Source: an uncultured Shinella sp. (GTDB lineage: Bacteria; Pseudomonadota; Alphaproteobacteria; Rhizobiales; Rhizobiaceae). From it: a stretch of DNA of 6,034 nt. Both the position numbers and the translations under genes were made by a program. The notes under the pieces are model-generated. The model was not told the DNA's origin. It worked only from the letters and a program-made list of their open reading frames with translations, and ran no database searches. Shown here one piece after another: positions 1 to 5,213 of the stretch. The stretch's first letter is position 1; every line of letters begins with the position of its first letter. The stretch lies in assembly GCA_946481465.1 (NCBI GenBank), contig CAMLOC010000248.1, positions 1-6,034 of the forward strand, read 5' to 3'.

Positions 1-590
1 GTGCGAGCGTCCTCGAGCTCGGCCAGCCAAGCCTCGCCGTCCCGGCGCGCGCCGACGAGCGCGGTCCGGGTCAGGATCTCGGCGCCGCGCCCGCGCGCAT
101 CGAGCGCGTTCAGCACCACGAGCCGGGAATCGTCGACCCAGCAATCGGAGTATTCGAAGCCCTTGCGGAAATGCGGCTCGAGCGGCCTGCCCTCGGGCGC
201 GCTGCGGAGATCCAGCGCGCGGGTCGGCGGCAACTTCTCGCGTCCGCCGAGATGGTCGTAGAGGAACAGGCCGAGCCTGACCAGCCAGGCCGGACGCTCG
301 GTCGGGCTGTGCGGCAGGACGAAGCGCATCGGCCAGATGATGTGCGGCGCGGCCCTGAGCAGCACCTCGCGCTCGATCAGCGCCTCGCGCACCAGGCGGA
401 ACTCGTAATATTCGAGATAGCGCAGGCCCCCGTGCACCAGTTTGCCGGAGCGCGAGGAGGTGCCTTCGGCAAGGTCGTCCTTTTCGCAGAGCACGACCTT
501 CAGCCCGCGGCCGGCCGCATCGCGGGCCATGCCCGCGCCGTTGATGCCGCCGCCGATCACGAAGAGGTCAATACGCTCGGGCTCGTTCAT
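1..590 (-). CDS. eryB: FAD-dependent polyol-phosphate dehydrogenase, EryB/GlpD family (N-terminal 196 residues; cut by window edge)
   Basis: The first 196 codons read MNEPERIDLFVIGGGINGAG and onward. An FAD-binding Rossmann motif GxGxxG lies at residues 13-18, the acidic residue that usually binds the adenosine ribose is E36, and the glycerol-3-phosphate dehydrogenase signature (GTSSRSGKLVHGGLRYLE) spans 43-60. These mark the GlpD family of quinone-linked, membrane-associated dehydrogenases. Directly behind an erythritol-type kinase, the best call is EryB, which in Brucella oxidises erythritol 4-phosphate to a tetrulose phosphate. An ordinary GlpD cannot be excluded from this part alone, but the neighbours favour EryB. 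The start at 590 is supported by AAGGAGA five bases upstream and by the FAD motif beginning ten residues in. The C-terminal half lies beyond the left edge, probably followed by eryC and eryD. Confidence 0.85.
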   Translation of the reverse strand, partial: MNEPERIDLFVIGGGINGAGMARDAAGRGLKVVLCEKDDLAEGTSSRSGKLVHGGLRYLEYYEFRLVREALIEREVLLRAAPHIIWPMRFVLPHSPTERPAWLVRLGLFLYDHLGGREKLPPTRALDLRSAPEGRPLEPHFRKGFEYSDCWVDDSRLVVLNALDARGRGAEILTRTALVGARRDGEAWLAELEDAR

Positions 591-595
591 CTCAA

Positions 596-602
596 TCTCC
601 TT
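596..602 (-). promoter_or_regulatory. Shine-Dalgarno sequence of eryB
   Basis: AAGGAGA on the minus strand lies five bases before the eryB ATG, inside the 15-base gap after the eryA stop. It fixes the eryB start. It also shows that eryB can recruit its own ribosomes, so the stop codon in eryA need not abolish its translation unless Rho-dependent polarity acts. Confidence 0.8.
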
Positions 603-605
603 GCT

Positions 606-2153
606 TCAGCGCGCGGCCAGGATGTCCCAGGCGGGCGCGATGCCTCGGCGCACGTCCGAATAGGCGGCGAAGAGGCGTGTCATGCGTTGGATTTCCTCGG
701 GCTTCGGCGGCTCGGCGTCGCCAAGCTCGGGCGTCACCCAGTCGGCGATGCAGTCGTCCATCGTGCGGTAGGCGCCTATCGCGACCGCCGCCATCATCGA
801 GGCGCCCGCCGCGCCCGCCTCCTCGCGCGTCGAGACCCGCACGGGCGCGCCCAGCGCCGCGCCGAGCGTGCCGCGCAGCGAAGCGGAACGGGCCGCGCCG
901 CCGGAAACGCGCAGCTCGGAGGGAAGCGTGCCCATGGCGGCATAGCAATCGCGCGTCGCCATGCCGAGGCCTTCGACGACGGCGCGCACGAGATCCGGAT
1001 AGCGGTGGCGGCTGGAAAGGCCGGTGAAGCTGGCGCGGGCGCGCGCATTGACGAAGGGGCCGCGTTCGCCGGCCTCGGAAATATAGGGATGGTAGAGGAT
1101 GTTGCCGGGCTTGCTCGTGGCGAACCACTGGTCGACGCGGCCGATCATGTCGTTGAGGCTGGCGGTGACGCCGAATTCCCCCAGAAGATCCGCGCCGAGC
1201 TGGAGCAGCCAGTCGAGGTTGATCGTCGCGCCCATATTGGTCTGGACCTGGGTGACGACGCCGGGGATCGGCAGGGCGATGACATAGCCGGTGCGCTCGG
1301 CGTTCAGCACGACCTCGGAAACGGGTTTTGCGAGCAGGTGCACGCCGGTGGAGCCGATGGCGGAGCAGGCGGCGTTGCGGCCCTCGCTGCGCACGCCCGC
1401 GCCGAGCGCGGTCATGCACATGTCGACATAGCCGAGGCAGACCGGCGTGCCGGGCTTGAGGCCCGCGGCGGCGGCCGCCTCCGCCGTCAGCGGGTGGACG
1501 GTCTCGGTGCCCTCGATCACCTCCGGCAGCAGGCTGCGGCGATGGGTGAGGCCGAGGGCGGCGAGCACGTCGCCGTCATAGGCGCGGGTGCGGAAGTTGC
1601 CGAAGGTGAAGCTCACTTCGGAAGGATCGGTGGCGCGAATGCCCGTCAGGTTCAGGTAGAGCCAATCCTTGCAGTGCATCGCCGTTTCGGCGCCTGCGAG
1701 GAGTTCTGGAAAATACCGGTCCATATGGGCGAGCTGCGCGCCCTGCTGGCAGGTGTTGAGGCCGGTGCCGGTCGCCGCGAACCGCGTGCGGTCGGCATCG
1801 GAGGCGGCGAGGCGCTCGACGGTCGGCGCGGCGCGGGCGTCGAGCCACAGTCAGGCATCGCCGGCCGGGCGGTTTCCCGCGCCAACCAGCCAGGTGCCGT
1901 CGCCCTGGCCGGTGACGGCGATGGCGGCGGCGCGATCCGCAAGGTTTTCGACCCTTTCGGCAAGGCCGCGCAGCGCGCGGGTGCAGTCGAGCCAGGTCTG
2001 GTCGAGCGACTGGGTGACCGCGCCGTTCTCGGCCGTCGTATAGGTGTTGCGCACGGAGGCGCTGGCGACCTGGCGGCCGGAAAGCGTGAAGGCGACGGCC
2101 TTCATGACGGAGGTGCCGGCATCGACGCCGATGATCAGATCCGCCTTAGCCAT
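606..2153 (-). pseudogene. eryA: FGGY-family erythritol kinase with an in-frame TGA at codon 101
   Basis: The frame from ATG 2153 to TGA 606-608 would encode 515 residues, the usual size of FGGY carbohydrate kinases. The N-terminal phosphate-binding motif is DAGTSVMKA (11-19), and GQGDGTW follows near residue 84. The likely catalytic Asp is D244 in GYVDMCMTALGAG. AIGSTG lies at 265-270, and the glycine-rich ATP-site motif SGGAARS at 417-423. I recognise the whole as EryA-like, which would phosphorylate erythritol in the cytoplasm as the first catabolic step. Codon 101 is TGA (1851-1853) in the context DA-stop-LWLDAR, where Trp is expected; TGG to TGA is one base change. The 100-residue product would lack the catalytic Asp and the ATP site. 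Both parts share one frame, so this is not a frameshift. The start at 2153 is chosen because the family fold begins five residues in; its own ribosome site is weak. The mutation may be real, a base error, or suppressed. Confidence 0.85.
1851..1853 (-). other. Premature TGA codon inside eryA
   Basis: The plus strand reads tca, so the kinase strand reads TGA followed by C (GCC TGA CTG TGG). The next kinase residues, LWLDARAAP, continue in the same frame, and I see no other stop until 606. Trp is the natural residue here, and TGG differs only in the third base. UGA followed by C is among the leakier stop contexts in bacteria, so some full-length kinase could still be made. That is inference. Confidence 0.9.
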
Positions 2154-2214
2154 GGTCGACGCCCCCGGCGCCTGCGGCAGCCAGCATCGCCTTGCCCGAC
2201 ATGATACAGAGCAT
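2146..2214 (-). CDS. Possible 22-residue leader peptide overlapping the eryA start
   Basis: A short ORF starts at ATG 2214, begins MLCIMSGKAMLAAAG, and ends with TAA at 2148-2146. It overlaps the first 8 bases of eryA (ATGGCTAA). Its Shine-Dalgarno, GGGAGG with a five-base spacer, is far better than anything in front of the eryA ATG, so ribosomes may enter here and re-initiate on eryA. No peptide family is recognised. The overlap is the same size as that of the leader ORF on the opposite operon. It could be chance, or the strong site could be a remnant of an older eryA start. An alternative in-frame ATG lies at 2202. Confidence 0.35.
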   Translation of the reverse strand: MLCIMSGKAMLAAAGAGGVDHG

Positions 2215-2219
2215 TCGAT

Positions 2220-2225
2220 CCTCCC
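2220..2225 (-). promoter_or_regulatory. Strong Shine-Dalgarno before the eryA leader ORF
   Basis: GGGAGG on the minus strand lies five bases before ATG 2214. It is the only strong ribosome site near the head of the kinase operon and lies about 67 bases before the eryA ATG, too far to serve eryA directly. Confidence 0.55.
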
Positions 2226-2304
2226 GACGGTCTCTCTAGGAATATGCGTGGGTTCCAGATCGATCACGCCGACCTGCCCCAGGACCCTAGCACGACCCTC
2301 CCGA

Positions 2305-2380
2305 ACTTCACATAGAAACATAACACAAAGTTACCATGTGTCTCGTAAAATTTTTCGCCTGACGAATTTTTTTTCAGCTA
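2305..2380 (-). promoter_or_regulatory. Probable promoter/operator zone of the eryA operon
   Basis: This AT-rich stretch lies 90-165 bases upstream of the leader ORF. On the minus strand it offers TATGTT (2322-2317) as a possible -10, but no good -35 at 17 bases. A small inverted repeat, TAAC-N5-GTTA (2321-2324 with 2330-2333), overlaps it and shares the TGTTA core with the palindrome in the opposite promoter. A common repressor such as EryD is conceivable. The call rests mainly on position and composition. Confidence 0.35.
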
Positions 2381-2501
2381 TGATGGATAGTAAGAGGATC
2401 GGCGAGTGGCAGGCGCCATTTGCGAGGCGGCGGCGCCTTTTCTTGCGCCGTCGGCGGGGCAAGGTCGGTGCGCTCAGTGTCGAGTGGATTCGAGGCCTGT
2501 T

Positions 2502-2531
2502 ATTTTATGATGAAATATCATTGGCTTACAA
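2502..2531 (-). promoter_or_regulatory. Possible distal leftward promoter
   Basis: The minus strand reads TTGTAA (2531-2526), an 18-base spacer, then TAAAAT (2507-2502), matching sigma70 boxes at 4 of 6 and 5 of 6 positions. The spacer carries the inverted repeat TGAT-GAAAT-ATCA (2508-2520). A transcript from here would have about 290 bases before the eryA leader ORF, or might be a separate small RNA. Such matches arise easily in AT-rich DNA. Confidence 0.25.
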
Positions 2532-2666
2532 ATAGGATTGACCGATTTGTAGGGTGCTGATGATGAGCGTGGCTAAGGGCGGATGGGGCGTTTGAGTCCG
2601 CCGTCCCTGGTTGTCGGTCGGTTGGTCGATGTGGTTGCCGTACACGATCTTGTTAAAAAAGGCCGG

Positions 2667-2696
2667 TTGACAGTCCATGTTAAGTTAACATATATA
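2667..2696 (+). promoter_or_regulatory. Sigma70-like promoter of the transporter operon
   Basis: TTGACA (2667-2672) is a perfect -35 box, followed by an 18-base spacer and TATATA (2691-2696). An A-tract at 2653-2658 lies just upstream. Transcription would begin near 2703, leaving about 95 bases before the leader ORF and about 220 before the DUF2291 gene. It is the best promoter match in the window and points into the ABC-transporter operon. Confidence 0.65.
2677..2691. promoter_or_regulatory. Perfect 15-base palindrome between the -35 and -10 boxes (candidate operator)
   Basis: ATGTTAA-G-TTAACAT is a perfect inverted repeat with 7-base arms and a single central base. It lies in the promoter spacer and touches the first base of the -10 box, so a protein bound here would block RNA polymerase. 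The known ery repressor, EryD, would be the first candidate, but the regulator is not in the window. A direct repeat ACATATA (2688-2694 and 2702-2708) overlaps and continues downstream. Confidence 0.6.
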
Positions 2697-2786
2697 TTGG
2701 GACATATAACACGTATATATCGCAAGTGCGAAGATATGTGCAGCGCAGCGCAGGGCAGGTGAGGAGACCGGGCCGGCGCCGTTCAT

Positions 2787-2793
2787 GGGGAGG
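2787..2793 (+). promoter_or_regulatory. Strong Shine-Dalgarno before the right-hand leader ORF
   Basis: GGGGAGG lies five bases before ATG 2799. The DUF2291 start at 2926 has only AAGG nine bases upstream, so this is the best ribosome site at the head of the operon. Confidence 0.55.
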
Positions 2794-2798
2794 ATGTC

Positions 2799-2933
2799 AT
2801 GACATGTTCCGTTCGCAAGAGATCGACGCGCGGTCGCAAGGTCGCCCCGGGCGTGGGCCCAGCGTCGGCACCCGGCCGGTTCCTCCGCTCGCAGCTTTCC
2901 TCGTTCAACCGCAAGGCCAACCGACATGACTGA
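2799..2933 (+). CDS. Possible 44-residue leader peptide overlapping the DUF2291 start
   Basis: The ORF begins MTCSVRKRSTRGRKVAPG and ends with TGA 2931-2933, overlapping the downstream ATG by 8 bases (ATGACTGA). It is strongly basic, Arg/Lys-rich in its first half, with no membrane segment and no family I recognise. The strong Shine-Dalgarno with correct spacing, and its place between the promoter and the first main gene, suggest translation and coupling to DUF2291. The GC-rich, arginine-heavy composition is also what random frames in this DNA look like, so the peptide itself may be meaningless even if ribosomes load here. Confidence 0.35.
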   Translation: MTCSVRKRSTRGRKVAPGVGPASAPGRFLRSQLSSFNRKANRHD

Positions 2934-3576
2934 CGCCACGCTCGCAAACTCGCCCCGGCCCGCGAGGAATTACCGCTGGATCGGCATCGCCGCCGCCGTC
3001 GTGCTTGTCGGCGCCATGGCCTTCGACACGACGATCGTGCGCATCGGCTCGGAGGCCGATGTCCGGGTCCAGAAATTCTCGCCGGAGGCCTTTGGCGCGG
3101 AACAGTTCCCGCTCATCAAGCAGAATGTCGAGACGCGTGCCGTCGACGCGGTCGAGCTGTCGCAGGCGATCGCTGCCGACAAGAAGGCCGCGGGCGAGAA
3201 ATACGGCGTCGCCACCTCCGTCGGCCCGGTCATCCCCGTCAAGTTCACCGGCGTCGTCGGCGAGCGCAAGGCGAACTACAATGTCGTCGCCGTCGAGGGC
3301 CTGCCGGCCGAATTGACCGTGCGCGTGCAGACCGGCCCGGCGCTCAACGGCACGGACCTGCGCGATGCGACCGGGCAGATCGAGTTCGGCCAGTTCAAGA
3401 ACCAGATCGAATACCAGGATGCCGGCTCGGCCATCAACAACGAGGTCAAGAAGGTCGTGCTCGCCGGCATCGACCCGGCGGCGCTTTCCGGCAAGACCGT
3501 TTCGGTGATCGGCGTCATCAAGCTGGTCAACCCGAAGAGCTGGATCGTCACGCCGGTGAGGCTCGACGTCCAATGA
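2926..3576 (+). CDS. DUF2291 family protein, membrane-anchored, transporter-associated
   Basis: This is a 216-residue protein with a short cytoplasmic N-terminus, one hydrophobic segment at about residues 17-33 (RWIGIAAAVVLVGAMAF), and a polar periplasmic domain. The pattern (TTIVRI just after the membrane segment, then KFTGVVGE, and the C-terminal G(K)TVSVIGVI and WIVTPVRLDV) matches the DUF2291 family, often annotated as predicted periplasmic lipoprotein and commonly encoded next to sugar ABC transporters. No cysteine occurs anywhere in the protein, so there is no lipobox; I infer a signal anchor instead. Its stop overlaps the ATPase start by 4 bases (ATGA), so the two are translationally coupled. 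Function is unknown; a role in assembling or tuning the importer is a guess. The start at 2926 has a weak ribosome site. Confidence 0.85.
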   Translation: MTDATLANSPRPARNYRWIGIAAAVVLVGAMAFDTTIVRIGSEADVRVQKFSPEAFGAEQFPLIKQNVETRAVDAVELSQAIAADKKAAGEKYGVATSVGPVIPVKFTGVVGERKANYNVVAVEGLPAELTVRVQTGPALNGTDLRDATGQIEFGQFKNQIEYQDAGSAINNEVKKVVLAGIDPAALSGKTVSVIGVIKLVNPKSWIVTPVRLDVQ

Positions 3577-5114
3577 GCGTATCCGCTGAAACCGGCCGGA
3601 CGGGGGAAGTCGTGCTCGCCGCGCGCAACGTGGCGAAGTCCTACGGCAGCGTCCATGCCCTCAAGGGCGTCAATTTCGACATTCATCGCGGCCAGGTGAC
3701 GACGCTGTTCGGCGAGAACGGCGCCGGCAAGTCGACGCTGATGAAGATCCTGTCCGGCGTGGTGCAGCCCACGTCCGGTGAAATCATTCTCGATGGGGAG
3801 CCGGTCGTTTTCGCGTCATCCTCCCAAGCCCGTGACCGCGGCATCTCCATCATCCATCAGGAGTTGAGCCTCGCGCCCAACATGAACGTTCGCGACAACA
3901 TCTTCATGGGGCGCGAAATCATGACGGCGACGGGCGTGGACTTCGCGGAAGAAGAGCGCCAGGCGCGGCTCCTGATGGAGGAACTCGAGGAGGACATCGA
4001 TCCTCTCACCCCGGTCGAGGACCTGCGCCTCGGCCAGCAGCAGATCGTCGAGATCGCGCGCGCCCTCTCGGTCAATTCGCGCATCCTGATCATGGACGAG
4101 CCGACCTCTGCGCTGTCGGCCTCCGAAGTCGAGGTGCTGTTCAAGGTCATCCGCGACCTGATGAACCGCGGCGTCTCGATCGTCTACATTTCGCACCATC
4201 TCGAAGAGGCCCTGCAGATCACCAATCACGCGGTGGTCCTGCGCGACGGGGCGATGACGGCCTATGCCGAGCGCAAGGACATCGACCTCGAATGGATCGT
4301 GCGCCACATGGTCGGCGACAATTTCGACCTCGGCGCGCCGCCCTCGGGTTACGACAAGGGCGACGTCGCGCTGTCCATCGAGGGGCTGACGGTGCCGGAT
4401 CCGGGCGGCGCGGGCTATTCCGTCGTCGACGACATGTCGCTTTCGGTGCGCGCGGGCGAGATCGTCTGCATCTACGGCCTGATGGGCGCGGGGCGGACGG
4501 AACTGCTCGAAACCGTTGCGGGGCGTCTGACGGCGTCGGCCGGCAGGGTCGTGCTGAAGGGGCGTGACGTCACCGGCCAGTCCATCGCGGCCTGCATTCG
4601 CGACGGCCTCGTTCTCGTGCCGGAAGACCGGCAGCGCGACGGCCTGGTGCAGACCATGACGGTCGGCCGCAACCTGTCGCTCGCCAGCCTCGGCGCCTTT
4701 ACCCGCGGCCTCTTCACCTCGACTACGCGCGAGACGAGCCTCGTCGGCGAGGCGATCCGCAAGGTGCATATCAAGACCGACGGTGGCGGCGCGGCGATCG
4801 GCTCGCTGTCCGGCGGCAACCAGCAGAAGGTCGTCATCGGCAAGATGCTGGCGACGAACCCCGAGGTGATCCTGCTCGACGAGCCGAGCCGCGGCATCGA
4901 CATCGGCGCCAAGGCCGAGGTGTTCAAGCTGCTTGCCGAGCGCGCGAGGCAAGGCCTCGCCGTCGTCTACACCACGTCGGAAGTCGGCGAATGCCTCAGC
5001 ATCGCCCATCGCATCATCGTCATGCGGCGCGGCCGCATTTCCGCGGAATTCGGTCCCGATGCGACCAAGGAACAGATCATGGCCGCCTCCGGCGAAGCCG
5101 TGCATGCCCACTAG
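3573..5114 (+). CDS. eryE: RbsA-type double ATP-binding subunit of a polyol/sugar ABC importer
   Basis: This 513-residue protein holds two ABC cassettes, as in RbsA/MglA. Cassette 1 has Walker A GENGAGKST (47-55), Q-loop Q96, a degenerate signature LRLGQQQ (151-157), Walker B ILIMDEPTSAL (171-181) and switch His in SHH (207-209). Cassette 2 has the degenerate Walker A GLMGAGRTEL (302-311) typical of the family, a full signature LSGGNQQK (412-419), Walker B VILLDEPSRGID (432-443), and TSE where the switch His would be. It would power uptake from the cytoplasmic face of the inner membrane. The substrate is inferred as erythritol from the divergent kinase and dehydrogenase genes; sequence alone shows only the carbohydrate importer family. 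Its start overlaps the DUF2291 stop by 4 bases, and its TAG stop lies inside a hairpin stem. Confidence 0.93.
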   Translation: MSVSAETGRTGEVVLAARNVAKSYGSVHALKGVNFDIHRGQVTTLFGENGAGKSTLMKILSGVVQPTSGEIILDGEPVVFASSSQARDRGISIIHQELSLAPNMNVRDNIFMGREIMTATGVDFAEEERQARLLMEELEEDIDPLTPVEDLRLGQQQIVEIARALSVNSRILIMDEPTSALSASEVEVLFKVIRDLMNRGVSIVYISHHLEEALQITNHAVVLRDGAMTAYAERKDIDLEWIVRHMVGDNFDLGAPPSGYDKGDVALSIEGLTVPDPGGAGYSVVDDMSLSVRAGEIVCIYGLMGAGRTELLETVAGRLTASAGRVVLKGRDVTGQSIAACIRDGLVLVPEDRQRDGLVQTMTVGRNLSLASLGAFTRGLFTSTTRETSLVGEAIRKVHIKTDGGGAAIGSLSGGNQQKVVIGKMLATNPEVILLDEPSRGIDIGAKAEVFKLLAERARQGLAVVYTTSEVGECLSIAHRIIVMRRGRISAEFGPDATKEQIMAASGEAVHAH

Positions 5115-5152
5115 AACGAATCCAGCCGGGTTCGTTCTAGATACTTGTTTTT
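5111..5152 (+). terminator. Hairpin plus T-run between eryE and eryF (attenuator or partial terminator)
   Basis: CTAGAACGAA (5111-5120) and TTCGTTCTAG (5131-5140) are perfect complements. A wobble pair and two C-G pairs extend the stem to 13 bp around the four-base loop AGCC. A T-run (5148-5152) follows seven bases after the stem, which is looser than a classic intrinsic terminator. The eryE stop codon (5112-5114) is in the stem. Since eryF continues the operon, it is better seen as lowering downstream expression or protecting the upstream mRNA end than as a full stop. Confidence 0.55.
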
Positions 5153-5200
5153 ACCGCATTATCCGACGCCGAAGCGATGCTCTGGCTGGAAATGCTCTAG
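5153..5200. repeat. Probable rhizobial intergenic palindromic repeat
   Basis: Outer arms GCATTATCC (5156-5164) and GGAAATGC (5188-5195) pair over 8 bp with one bulged base, and the element ends in GCTCTAG. This resembles from memory a repeat family scattered between genes in Rhizobium and Agrobacterium (GCATTATCCGACG at one end, GCTGGAAATGCTCTAG at the other). The preceding hairpin, bounded by CTAG on both sides, may belong to the same mosaic. Copy number cannot be judged from one window. Confidence 0.45.
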
Positions 5201-5203
5201 GAG
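5199..5203 (+). promoter_or_regulatory. Shine-Dalgarno of eryF, abutting the palindromic repeat
   Basis: AGGAG lies ten bases before ATG 5214, a slightly long but workable spacing. It begins at the last bases of the repeat (CTAG), so folding of the repeat could affect access to it. Confidence 0.6.
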
Positions 5204-5213
5204 CGCTGAAGCA

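Larger units (their letters stand above)
2215..2798. other. Divergent control region without a convincing gene
   Basis: This stretch separates the two operons. Open frames across it are short and show no protein-like composition. Composition is patchy: AT-rich blocks near 2309-2375, 2500-2535 and 2645-2720 are separated by GC-rich DNA at 2400-2460 and 2550-2640. The right-facing promoter lies in the last AT block. The first AT block probably holds the kinase-operon promoter, but no clean -35/-10 pair is visible. A hairpin with arms at 2431-2436 and 2445-2450, and another with arms at 2578-2583 and 2597-2602, lack T-runs and are unexplained. Confidence 0.7.

Noticed and set aside
1722..1724. 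Internal restart of the kinase at Met144 as a functional short gene
   Set aside because: No Shine-Dalgarno precedes it, and the product would lack the N-terminal phosphate-binding motif, so it would not be an active kinase.
1720..1853. Frameshift between two kinase fragments
   Set aside because: Both fragments lie in the same frame, and the codons between them (LWLDARAAPTVERLAASDADR) read on directly, so it is a point stop and not an indel.
1851..1853. Selenocysteine codon
   Set aside because: FGGY kinases are not known selenoproteins, the expected residue is Trp, and I see no convincing SECIS-like hairpin just downstream.
171..2204. 677-codon open frame on the plus strand, antisense to eryB and eryA
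   Set aside because: It is a shadow of GC-rich codon bias in genes on the other strand: Ala/Gly/Arg/His-rich, low complexity, no family motifs, while the minus strand shows clear kinase and dehydrogenase motifs.
2154..2321. Longer eryA product starting at 2321
   Set aside because: The extra 56 residues (MFLCEVREGRARVLG...) lack family features, contain several Cys and Arg clusters, and precede the normal N-terminus of the kinase fold.
2431..2450. Intrinsic terminator in the control region
   Set aside because: The stem is short (6 perfect pairs plus weaker ones), the only T-rich bases are in the loop, and no T-run follows on either strand.
2685..2939. 84-codon minus-strand frame over the transporter promoter and leader
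   Set aside because: It covers promoter DNA, has no ribosome site that I can see, and shows no protein-like pattern.
3816..5111. 431-codon open frame on the minus strand opposite eryE
   Set aside because: Same shadow effect; rich in Asp, His and Arg with no recognisable domain, and fully covered by an unmistakable ABC ATPase.
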